A stretch of 64,000 nt of DNA, from assembly GCF_001039355.2 (NCBI RefSeq), contig NW_019775419.1:162825-226824 (forward strand). Direction: 5' to 3'. Numbering within the stretch: the stretch's first letter is position 1; each line of letters begins with the position of its first letter. Both the position numbers and the translations under genes were made by a program. The notes under the pieces were generated by a model that saw only the letters and a list, made by a program, of their open reading frames with translations, did no database searches and was not told where the DNA came from. Positions 25,985 through 37,053 of this stretch are shown one piece after another. Origin of the DNA: Lingula anatina (Eukaryota; Brachiopoda; Lingulata; Lingulida; Lingulidae).

Positions 25985-26252
25985 TCAACTTGTGTGAAAT
26001 ATCCTTTGCACTGAACGGCGTCCTTTCTGCGTCCTTTGTCCCACCATGAAACTGGCTTCGCTGTGGTCGTAGAAATGAGGCACAGGCATTGCTTTGGTTG
26101 CAGAATAAATGCTTAAGATGGGCCAGTTGTCGATCGGCACGTTAAGTTTTTTTTTTTTTTTTTTTTTTCAAACGGGGTCGTACTACAGGACGCAGAAAGG
26201 ACGTTGTCCAGTGTAAAACAGTGTGTCCCATTTACATTTCACAAAGAATAGC
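25985..26252. repeat. Inverted-repeat element with CGTCCTTTCTGCGTCCT arms
   Basis: The left arm near 26015-26036 (cgtcctttctgcgtcct) is repeated inverted near 26187-26204 (aggacgcagaaaggacg). Weaker similarity runs out to tgtgtgaaat on the left and atttcacaaa on the right. A long T-run (about 26149-26168) lies between the arms. Confidence 0.65.
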
Positions 26253-26435
26253 TCTAACACACTGTCAAAATACGCTATTTTATTGATCTAACAGCGGGTT
26301 AGATTACTTGTTAGTTCAATCTTTTCAATTTTCTCAAAGAAAGAAGTGTCCCTTTGTCCATATAGTATCTCAGGTGTAACACAAAGGAACAAGCGAGCAA
26401 AAAATGTGTCAATACCAGGTAGAATAAAGGACAAC

Positions 26436-29400
26436 ATGGCTGCTCTACTGACGAACTTCTACTTCCTAGTTGTCTGGGTGATATTTTCAACAGGTAAAAC
26501 GGACATTTTACATATAAAGATTACTTAGTTACAATGCATTTTAAGTGGTACTTTAATTAAGATCTTATCGTCAAGCATGTCACCTTTGTTTTTTTTCTTT
26601 TTGTTGGGTTAAAAGTCCAAAAGTAACATCAGTTACACTTATTAGACCGACAATTTCTATCCCCTAACATAGTTTTGAATAAAACGAAGAACAACAACAG
26701 GACAGTCACCTCCAACTTTTTGAAATATGTGATCTTTTTTTTATTTTATTTTAGTGGGGGGGGGGGGGTAATTAAGTACTTCTAGAGTATTGCAAAAAAA
26801 AATCCAGAACTTCCCCCTAAGTATATTTCTCACCCTACGGTACTGAATGATAAATGTTTTTATTGTATTGTATCTACAAACATGTATGTTGGGGCTATTT
26901 GGTAGATGAGGGTTTCTTTGGGTGCTTGTATGTCTAGTCATTTTATTTCCATTGCATATGTGGCTGTGCTGTTTGAAAGGTGATGGCTATTCATATTTAC
27001 TTACTTGGCCGGGGAGTGCTGCTGTGTTCTTATTATTTGCAATGTACTACTGGTAGTAATTGCATGTATCTGTGCTATGTGGATGGTAGGATACTTTGAA
27101 TGGCGGTGTGACACTGTAATTACGTATTTCTGAATACATTCTTTCTATCACCAGTGTACCTGTGTATGTGCTGTACGGAAGGTGATGGTCACTTTGGCTG
27201 GCAGTGTGACACTGTGACTGGGTGTTTCTGTAAACAAGGCCAGAGATGTCAACAGACTCTAGGAACATGTCCTGAACACTGTGTGGACAACCCCTGGGGA
27301 ATAGGATGTCATGATGGTGAGTCACAGCTCTTTGGACATTATTGCAGCTATTCAACGGCGACACCATTCAAACATTTGTGAGAGTTGTTATTTTGGCTTT
27401 TTAACAACGCTGTTAGATGTCTTTAGATTTGGATTTTGTTTCTCTTTTTCCATTGATCCAATATCTTTTTATATTCTAATTATTTTAATAATGTTGGGTT
27501 AGATATTTTCAACACATATGTTTTTATTGTCTTTTTAGTATTATACATCCTATTCCGCATTTATTTCAGAGCATGGTAACCTAGCTTATGGCAAGCCAGC
27601 CAGTCAGTCAAACACCAACTTTTCTTATACAGATGATGAGTGGTTCTCGGCCACTCTAGCAGTGGATGGAAACAACAGCACGGCTGACTCTAATTGTACA
27701 AGAACGCACCATCAACCAAATACTTACTGGACCGTGGATCTTGAAGGTCTCAGTGTTATCCGTGAAGTGACAGTGATAAAACCTGCTGCAATTTGTAAGT
27801 CTTTTCTACGTTTAAGTTCTTTTTATAAGTAAGATTCTCTGAAACTGTTCCAAATGTATATGTGCAAAACATTTATGAAGTTGAAGAATAGCCTTTTCAT
27901 TCGCACAATGGGATTGATTCTTTTTAATAATTGCTAATGCCAGTTTAAATTGTGGATCAATGGTTTATACTTTTAAAAAGTTATTCAAGTTAACTTCAAA
28001 TACCAGTTTCATTTATCATATTTCAGATGTGTTTTTAACTAAGCAACACTGCTCGTCTATACTTTCTGCTTGTTCATTTTCTTTGTTGTATACATTTATA
28101 GGGATATTCCTAAGGAATTTTATTTGTAGGTCCGCAGAACAATGAGAAACTGTGCATCAAAAATGATACTTCGAACCATGTTAATTGCATCTCTTCTACA
28201 AATGCACAGTGTTTTGGAGGAGTGTTAAGATACAACATAAGCCCACCAATCCTGGCACGCCACGTCACGATCTTGAAAACTGGGCAACAAACTCTGCGAC
28301 TCTGTGAGGTCATCGTTAGAGGATACACGTACCCCTGTAAGTTAACTCACTTTTTAACTCGCTTTTTAAAAAAGTAGGTCCGAAAGTAGTCCCACTGGTA
28401 CGTAGGCCTACCTCAGTGAATCCTATACAGCATCGCTCATTTTAATTTGACACGCTTAGCGTTGCATAAAATTTGTCTACAATGTTGCGGTATGTTTATC
28501 CAGTAGGCCTAATATAATATAATATAATATAATATAATATAATATAATATAATATAATATAATATAATATAATTTCAAATTATAATCATACTATAAAGTG
28601 AAACATTTTCCCGACAATGTGAAAGCCACAGAACAAAGAATAACGTACACGTATATAATGTGAACTCATTTCTTGTTAAATTGCGATTTGTGTGATGACC
28701 TTTATCACTCACACGAATACATGCATGAAAGCGATAGGATGATTTCATTCCATTATTGTGCCTAATTCAGATAACGTGGCATTTGGCAAAAGGGCAGAAC
28801 AAATTAACGTTATAAATGAAGGAGATCCAGGACGAGCTATAGACGGAAAAACGACAGCGTATTATCTTTTAGAATCCTGCACTCACACAAATGACACGCT
28901 AGACCCCTGGTGGGAAGTAGACCTAGGTCAGCAATATGTGGTGTATAGTGTGACTCTTCTTAACAGAGACGAAAATGTTCACGGAGGTGAGTAGGCTTAC
29001 TGGAATTTTCCCTTTTTTTCTAAGACTAGATATGTTCGCTTTGAATTGTAATATAGGCTTTCCAGTGTCGTTACCAGACTGAATTATGTAACACATCTGT
29101 ATCCACGTTGTAACGCTATCAATACGTTGTACAAGCGTTGGGCCTTTGCTTTCTTTATTAATTATTAATTCATTCACATAGGGCCTACATATATAACAGT
29201 AAACAATATACATGTTTAGTGTAATACGCGCGAGTCATCAAAAGCATATATTACAGATCTACACTTATTTACTGGGGGTAAATACCTCTATCACACTGTA
29301 CAATTGCCTCTTATACCATGAATTAATGCTTTAAGTTTCAGCCGGCCGACATTTACGCGATATAGAAATATGGATAGGTAACAGCACGAGTTCAGAAAAC

Positions 29401-32400
29401 AGCCTGTGTGCAGCGCGTGGCCCCTCAGTCCCTGATGGGGCTAGTGTAGAACTCAAGTGTCAAGGACTGCTTGTTGGTGAAACTGTGACTGTCAGTCTGT
29501 CTAAAGGCCCTTTGGTTCTTTGTGAGGTGACAATTAAAGGGTACAGATATAAAGGTAAAGCAATAAATATGATATACTGTTACGTGTCTATTTTATTAAC
29601 TTAATGCTCCGTGTACAGGTGACATTCGTCCCATTTATTTACCCCAATACTCCGACTAACCTCAACCTGTACTCATCATTTGGGACCCCGGACCTTCATT
29701 CCTAGGACTACCATTCCTGTCACGCCTGACTCTGTTTTCGTCATCTAAAAGCACATGTATTAACATTAATAGGTTACCAAACCAGCAATTGCAACCTACA
29801 TCCCGTTTACGCCGGGCTTGCGACCGCTCGGAGAATGGTTTGGCCCACTCTCGCCCATCGGTCGCAAAAAGTCGTCATGGGGCTTTAAGGTGGTTTCCTA
29901 TTAGTCACAATGGTCAAAAGTCTTTTTATATCGCTTTTGGTTTGCATTTTTTTTCGGACCGCTTGCTTAACTCCTACAACCAGTATCCATTGCAAGAAGG
30001 TGCCATGATAACTTAACAATGGTTCACGTCTACAATGAGTGAAAGCAGGTTTTTCGATGTTGCATAGAAACACCATGATATCGTACCGGTTGACTTATAA
30101 AATCAAATACCGATAAGACCAATACCGATAAGACACCAATTTTGTCTTTTAACTAATAAATGAGAAAGAAAACCACATGTAAAACACTTAAAACTGTTCA
30201 CATCTCGTTTAGAGGTTAAGATGTGAAAGCAGCTCGAAAATAGGTTTTTGTCGTCTGTCATATTTAGCAGTTTGCATCTTGTTGAACTGAAACAGAACGC
30301 CACAGTGTTAATGCTTACCAACAATGTAAAGAATGCGTAAAATTATCCGTGAGTTTCCAGCGAGTGTTCAGTGGTTAGTTCAATGTTTTTCAGAGTGTGC
30401 TAATAAAAAATATGGTCCTGAATGTCGAAGCAGATGTAACTGTAAGGATGAGAATGAACAATGCCATTCTGCGACTGGGTCTTGTGTTTCTGGTTGTGCA
30501 GTGGGATGGTACGGCCGACACCAAGGGGATTGTGAAATAGGTAGTGTAATAGTTACAGAGTAAATTATCTATTTGACTTAATATCTTATGATGCACTATG
30601 TTGTTGATGGTCCGTATACTATTTTAGTCTATGTATATATAGACACTGTAAGTGTCTGTATATATTCTGATTGGTCTGTGTGTCCGCGTCGTCGCTGTCG
30701 CTGTCCGACACATGACATTCGCCCCATTACTGACAAACTGTATAGCTGTTTTCCATTAAATTTACTGAGTGGCTATGTTTGGTAAAGAGGCTCCCGAAGA
30801 GGTTGCTTTCGAAAACCGGCTTGATCGGTTTACATTAACGTTAATTATTCTGGTTTCTTGCACAACTTTGGTGACGTTCGTCCCATTACTGCAAAACCGT
30901 ATTTTCGTTTTACTTTAAAATTTACTGAGTGGCTTTGTTTGGTAAAGAGGCAGATTGCTGTCAAAAATCGGCATGATCGGTTTAAATATACGGTAATTAA
31001 TTTTTTTCACACATTAGCATTTTCAGCAGCTTTTTTATCCTTGGAACTGAATCACTTGCTAGTTTTTCAGTGTCCATGTTACCTGTAAGAGGGTAAGAGT
31101 GATTATGCTGTTGTAAAGCATTATGTAACAGTGCATCAAAATTGGCCAAAACATTATTTGGTGCACTTTTTTTCTGTATAATATCTGAACATTTGTCAGC
31201 TTTGCTGCCTTGTTTCCTGTATGGTGTCTGTATATTTGCCAGCTTTGCTGTCTAGTTGTTGATTGCTCCATATAACAAACTCGCTGTTTTGAAATCTTAA
31301 TATATTGTGGCTCTTAGGACAATGTTACAAGGCTTTTTCCAAAGGCTTTGAAACTAGCTGTACTTGATCCATGTCAAATCTAATGATGGATTTTTTGCCA
31401 TTTACAACAGCAAGCCCATACATCGCTACAGCCCCAACAATAGTTTCGAGGACAAAACATTCAGTCACCATCAGGTGGGAAAAGTGGTCACCCGAGAAAA
31501 ACCAAGGAATTGGCACCATCCAAAGCTATGGCATTTCGTTTAGGCGAGAAGGAGAACCGATCAAGGAAGTGACAGTGTCGCCAGATAACGATATAGTAAC
31601 AGTGCAGGGTCTAGCTGATTACACGGAATACAATGTCTATGTCACCGTCAGAAATGGCACAGGACATAATGGCATGCCCAGTCCAATAATTACTGTGAGA
31701 ACATGTGGGGGTAATCAAATTTTCATTTACATTAACATTGAATTTTAATGAAAGAGCAACATATGTTTTCATCAAGCGAAGAAAAAAGGAAATTGTCAAA
31801 AATAAAAAAAAACTGCAATACCCTCTATATTCCTTTTGGTTTTTCAGAACCTGTGGCACCCCCTGAGCCGCTCGTATCTTCTTATCTTCAATTAACGAAG
31901 AGATCCGCCTACATAGAACTACGAACAGTGGTGTGTTTGTTTGGTGTGGTTAAAGTTTTCATATATATATATATAAAGTAAAAGTGTTTTTCCTGTACGA
32001 GTATATATTATATATAATAAAAAGAAAAAAGAACAGCAACTATTTTGCCCCGACCGGTTTCATTCTTTCTTCAGGGTTTTTTTTTGTTACTAGGTGATGT
32101 CATAAAGGCTAAAATTTGACGTCTGTAACAATTATAAACACATTTTAGCCTTTATGACATCACCTAGTAACAAATAAACAAATAAACCCTGAAGAAAGAA
32201 TGAAACCGGTCGGGGCAAAATATTTGCTGTTATTTTTTCTTTTTATTATATATATATATATATACAATTATATATATTCGCTTACTTTATTTTTTATCGT
32301 TATATAATTATTTTTATCCGAATCATTAGTCTAAGGACCCCTTTCTTTATATTAGGGAATGAATCGAACGATCCATAGATGCGATGGGTTTGCAAAATTG

Positions 32401-33114
32401 AATGTACGCTTCGAAGGAGAATTTGAAGGTTCGCTATCGGGAGCCATATTATTGCCACAAGTGAATGAAACGCAACTGATTAATATTACCAATCTAGCAA
32501 CATTTAATCGATACACCATTTATCTAACAGTAGTGAACAACATACTGCTGGAAGGGCCACCAGTGACGATGTTTCATACTACTGCTGAAGGACGTAAGAT
32601 TCTTACGGAAAGTTTTATTGGCACTTACTAAGACAGCAATAAGCTTTTTAGTTGTCATAAATGCAATGTCAAATCTTTAATTCCGAGTAGTAAACGTATA
32701 ATTGTACAATATATGTTTGTATAGAATCCCATCGGTGTAAACTGTAAGTAAGTAAAATCTCTTAATTTTATATTCGCAATTTTCGGAAATTGTGATTTTT
32801 ATTATTATTATTGTCAATGCCTGAAAATGTCTGTTTCAGTCCCCAACAAAATGAGACCACCATTTGTTAGAAATGTAGACGACAGTTCAATAGAGTTAGA
32901 ATGGAGCGCGCCATCTCCCCCTGGTGGCAAAATCACCGAATACGAGATATCATACTGTCTCTATGGTTCCCCCTGTAAACGGATATCAACAAGTCCCGGC
33001 ACCAATAGGACAACTATTGATAATCTGTTGACACGGACATCCTATATCATTAAAGTAAGTTTTAATATTTTGCACGAATAGAGTGTATTGTGAAGTTTTT
33101 TTTTCAAATTTTGA

Positions 33115-33168
<54 letters not shown>

Positions 33169-35238
33169 GTGTATATATGATCTGTACCTCCTTTAAAATA
33201 TCAAAGTCACATTAGGATATTTATTTCAACCGTGTCCTTTCTCATCGCTTTATAGATTCGTGCAAAGACTGCGGTTGGTTACGGCGAGTATAGTGACCTC
33301 TTTGCTCAGCATACATCACTCGATTACTCAGGTATATTTCCCTACCTTTAATACATCTTCCTATTTCAAGTCTTATTTCTTTATTTTCTCAGATGTAATT
33401 TCATCTCTATTTTCCAATTACGTTTGCCACCTTGGTACATTCTCCAAAACTCTAACCTCACGAGCAAAAAAAAAAATAATTAAACATAAAGGAGAATAAT
33501 TAAAAAAGATGTTGTAAGTATCAAACTAAAGCTATTTTGTTTCTAGATTTTATCAGTTTGGTGCAACTTACATACATTGCATACCATGTTTAAAACATTG
33601 ATAATCCTTGATTTTACGACCAAATGCGAGAAATAATATTAGATATCGTATTGAAACTTTCTGTTTTGTGGTGACTTTAATCCATTTCTAAAACATGTGA
33701 TGGACACGAAAAACTATGTGAACGTAAATAACCCCAGAGCTTTAGAAAAATCAACTTGAAATTATGAATGACCTTTATATTTTTTATCATTTTAGGAGAT
33801 TCAATTACAGTAGTAAATAACTCGCAAGGTAAGCTATATTAGATCTATTTTATAGTAGCAGATAACTTCCAAAGCTCAGAATCTGATATTTTTTGTTAAT
33901 ATATCGTTCCGGTCTGATTATTCTCCGGTACTTTCAAAATTAGAACAGGGAAACTGAGTATTCAACCCCAGCCTTCTCGATTAACGGATTTGCGAGAATA
34001 AGGATACTAAAAGAGCTCAAAACGCAACATGCAATCCCAGTGTGCATCAACAATTAAATTTGTTTTGTGGGTTACTTTGTGTTACTTAAACATCTGTTGT
34101 ATTTTCTTGTTTTGTTTAAAGCGGTAAAAAGTTTGTTTTAAGCGGTAAAAAATACAGCTGAGGAAATGTAAATGTGGACTTACTATGTGCATATATGCAC
34201 ATTTCATTATAAGTATAGCAAATAAACTGTCACTGTTAACACTTACTTGCATGAACGACGAGAACTTCTGACATACAATGTAACTGTATCTTTACTCGAT
34301 GTGATTTTTTTATAGATTCGACTGCAATAGTTGCAGGGATTTTGGTGGCCGGAGCAATGGTGGCGGCGGCCATTGTCATCGCTGTCGTTCTCTGTCTCAG
34401 GTTGCACATTCAAATGATTTGAATATTAGAGAATCTTGTGGTCGTATTCAAAAAGACAATGTTGATGATAGAAATAATTGAATTGAAACCAGTGTCATCT
34501 TTCGTATACAAGACAAGCATTTATATAGATGTATACTTATTGGAGATCACTGTAAACTGATCATTTTATCACAAGTGAATTTTTATTTGTAAATCAATAT
34601 AATTATTTAAGTTTATGGTATGCATGTATTGCATGTGTTTGTAATCAAATGTAAATGAAATATAAATGCATTTCAAACTTCCTTGGTGTTCTCTGTTTGC
34701 AGGTACAGAAGACAGGTTCCTTCGTCTGAAATACAGGCAAACGTTGGTAGGTGAAGGCGATCGAGGTTTTTAATAAGGAATGTGCAGTTTTGTTCCTTAA
34801 AGTATCTTTTTTATATAGGTGTAGGAAATATTTTGTTAAGATTTCTTTCTCGATCTATACTTCTACCGTGTATTCTATAAATTAGTGGAACATGAACAGT
34901 AATTCAAGCTTGTTTTGTCCGTTTTAATTTGCAAGTGCAGTGGAACATGCAGTGGTATACAACTTGTAGGCCTATTGGATGTCTTGTATTACAAGTATCA
35001 GTACGACCACGCGTGAGTACGGCTAACGTGCGGTATCCATACTTAAACCTTACCTTGGTGCATAGGAAATCAATTCAAGTATTTTTTATGCTTTGTTCAA
35101 GCCTCAGCAAGCACAACCTCCTCCCCGGATACGAATGAGGCGTATTGCAACATTGACGTGGCATCTGTGAACCGTGATGAGCCAGACTACTGTGAGCTTC
35201 AACAGGATGGAGATGGTGTCAAGTATGTGCGCGTGTAG
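26436..35238 (+). CDS. Type I membrane receptor: EGF-like, two fucolectin-like, EGF-like, three FN3, TM, ITAM-like tail
   Basis: Exons 26436-26493, 27155-27316, 27570-27794, 28130-28336, 28771-28986, 29342-29554, 30394-30540, 31411-31710, 31848-31930, 32356-32593, 32840-33054, 33256-33331, 33796-33828, 34316-34400, 34703-34746 and 35102-35238 join as 2439 nt (812 residues). Layout: signal peptide 1-20; laminin/MEGF-type Cys-rich segment 20-73; fucolectin/F5-8-type domains about 74-217 and 218-360 (NLAYGKPASQS and NVAFGKRAEQ openings; WWEVDLG; RHLRDIEIWIG); second EGF-like segment 361-409; FN3 domains about 410-509, 510-616 and 617-713; TM about 726-749 (IVAGILVAGAMVAAAIVIAV); 63-residue tail. 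The tail has Y782CNI, Y797CEL and Y809VRV. The ectodomain suggests recognition of fucosylated glycans. Mollusc relatives often carry tyrosine-phosphatase domains; none is present here. The stop codon follows directly, so the gene looks complete. Confidence 0.87.
26950..27127 (+). pseudogene. Decayed copies of the receptor's EGF-type exon 2
   Basis: 27059-27127 aligns with the first ~70 nt of exon 2 (27155 on); tggcggtgtgacactgtaat matches tggcagtgtgacactgtgac. A weaker second match lies near 26953-26990 (tgtgctgtttgaaaggtgatgg against tgtgctgtacggaaggtgatgg). Neither keeps an open frame with splice sites. They look like relics of exon duplication. Confidence 0.6.
28510..28574. repeat. (AATAT)n pentanucleotide microsatellite
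   Basis: About 13 tandem AT-only pentamers in a receptor intron. It is the same unit as the array at 531-621, on the opposite strand. Confidence 0.95.
30712..31005. repeat. Two diverged tandem copies of a ~150-bp unit in a receptor intron
   Basis: Copies at about 30712-30860 and 30882-31005 share cattactg, aatttactgagtggct, gtttggtaaagaggc and tgatcggttta in the same order. The opening motif gacattcgtccc also occurs alone near 29621. Confidence 0.7.
31973..32291. repeat. Long fold-back element in a receptor intron
   Basis: Left arm about 31973-32115 and right arm about 32142-32291 are inverted copies (for example gccccgaccggtttcattct against agaatgaaaccggtcggggc), around a loop of about 26 bases. 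The right arm carries CTGAAGA (32189-32195) followed by GAAAC (32202-32206), again like a hammerhead core. Clear target duplications were not found because the flanks are AT repeats. Confidence 0.75.
33117..33165. repeat. (AT)n microsatellite
   Basis: Uninterrupted AT dinucleotide run in a receptor intron. Confidence 0.95.
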
Positions 35239-35852
35239 TCACGTGTAAGTTTCGAAAAGATTTAAATTTACATGATTGGAAAGCTGTTTGTTGTGGGAAT
35301 GATATAAGGCACACGAAAATGACATACGAGCGTACTGCACGAGCGTCGTGAAATTATATGCAATATGTAAGCAATAATAAACTTAACGGATGATATGTTG
35401 ATGCATCTCAATAAATAAATTGGCATGATTGGCATCACCAATGAATTAACGAAAAAAAACGAAAAAAACGAAAAAAGAAGGAAAAACGATAAGTTGACAA
35501 AGTAATGTGCATTAAGAAGAAACAAGCATGTACCAGTGTATGCGTTGGTTTCTCATCACCGTGATGAAAACATCTTTTGGCAGAATAAATGCTTATACTT
35601 CCTCCATATGTATGTTAACTTGGAAACGTGCATTGGATTTATGTATATTTTGCTTTAAGTTTCCTTTCAGGTATGTAAAGTTGTAAAGTGTAAAGTTTTT
35701 GTACATATTTATGTTGAATCAGGGCCGTAGCCTGAGCAAAATGCCAGGGGGGCAGTAAGCGGATACGAGGGGGCGAAGCCCCCGGGGGGGGAGGGGGTGT
35801 CCCCCTACCACGGTGTGGAAAATTCCATTTCCAGGGGGGGCAACTGCCCCCG

Positions 35853-35892
<40 letters not shown>

Positions 35893-37053
35893 NNNNNNNN
35901 NNNNNNNNNNNNNNNNNGGGGGACGGGGGGGGGGGGCGCCCCCCGGGGGGGGGGGGGGGTGCCCCCCCCCCCGGTGGGGAAAATTCCCATTTCCCGGGGG
36001 GGCAACTGCCCCCCCCCCCCCGCCCCCCCCCCCCCCCCCCCCCGGAGGCTACGGCCCTGTGAATTGAAAGCATGTGTATGTTACTGAATCTGCATTTAGT
36101 GATCATGATGCAATATTGCAATAAACATTTAATTTTCAAACACCACTTATTCTGAACTTTTATTCTTTCAAGATTTATCATTTTAGCTACCCATAGAGAT
36201 GAAGTTTCTTGCATGAAGGCAGCCATTTTTCAAAGTTTTTTATCAACATTTTAAGCACAGTGTATTACAAACAAAATGTTGGGAACTTTTCATATTCTCA
36301 TAAGTCATATTTCTTTAAATTTAAAGACTCATTACCGTTAGATCCTTTATTTAATGGAGTTTCCAGTGCCCTCTGAAACTCAATGTGCCAATTTTTCAAC
36401 TTATTGCATGAAAATGCAGATAGTTCTTGAATTTTAAGAAAATACAGATAGCTCTGGAATTTTAAGACCATACGACATATATCTGGTATATTCGGGATAA
36501 GTATCGGTAATCAATTTCGCGAAATGCACACAAAAATGAAATGCCATATATTCTAAAGTACCGTACAACAGGTTCGGTGTTTCAATTCACTGTTTAATTT
36601 CCGAAATGGTGTTTCAAGACTTCAAAATTATCATGCGTTTTCTTCCCGTCATTTCGTTTTTAGATATTTACATTTACAGTTTATGAGATAAATGTCATCT
36701 GTGCACGTCAATTGTAGGCCTACTTTTATCAGACTTAACATAGAGCCCTCGTTTAGACAGAAATTGTTTACAGAATGATATTTAGAAGTGTTATGAAATT
36801 TATATATACAATTTCATGGGTTAGAACGGACATCCACATTACTGTAACATTTCAGCAGAAATAATAAAACAATGATAACCTGAAAACTATCAATCGTACA
36901 TTAAAAAGAACGCTCTTCTAAATTTTGACGCGATAATCGAAGCCGCCATTTCATGACGCGTGAGAAAACGTGACGCCATAATGAACGTGGCTTGTCTTGA
37001 TATGCATAATCACCACGTTACCAAGGTAATTTAGAATTTCCGAATGAGTGACA
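35239..37053. other. Intergenic region between the receptor and the coiled-coil gene
   Basis: No coding exon seen. It holds the receptor 3' UTR (AATAAA-like runs near 35375-35417), the G/C-rich fold-back element at 35720-36059, and the upstream region of the coiled-coil gene. That upstream region is richer in CpG near 36925-36990, possibly its promoter. Confidence 0.45.
35720..36059. mobile_element. Fold-back element with CAGGGCCGTAGCC termini, containing a 25-N gap
   Basis: The termini cagggccgtagcc (35720-35732) and ggctacggccctg (36047-36059) are exact inverted repeats flanked by TGAAT on both sides, a likely 5-bp target duplication. The inside is mostly G and C homopolymer and the assembly fails there (N at 35893-35917). 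Long proline/glycine reading frames through it are low-complexity artefacts. Confidence 0.75.

Larger units (their letters stand above)
24268..26435. other. Divergent intergenic region between GH10 paralogue 2 and the receptor gene
   Basis: About 2.2 kb without a recognisable exon. It should hold the 5' ends and promoters of both genes, but I can point to no clear core promoter. It contains a MITE with a 6-bp target duplication (25310-25493), a second inverted-repeat element (about 25985-26252), and a copy of the cagtggcggacttagggg type of repeat end near 25862-25881. Confidence 0.5.

Noticed and set aside
26346-26435. Upstream in-frame extension of the receptor start
   Set aside because: The extension lacks an ATG, and the hydrophobic signal peptide begins right after the ATG at 26436.
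26436-35238. Receptor-type tyrosine phosphatase
   Set aside because: The ectodomain layout suits such receptors, but the frame ends 63 residues after the membrane segment and no phosphatase motif occurs downstream before the next gene.
35639-36226. Long reading frames rich in Gly and Pro on both strands
   Set aside because: They are translations of G and C homopolymers around an N gap inside a fold-back element, with no codon bias or conserved motif.
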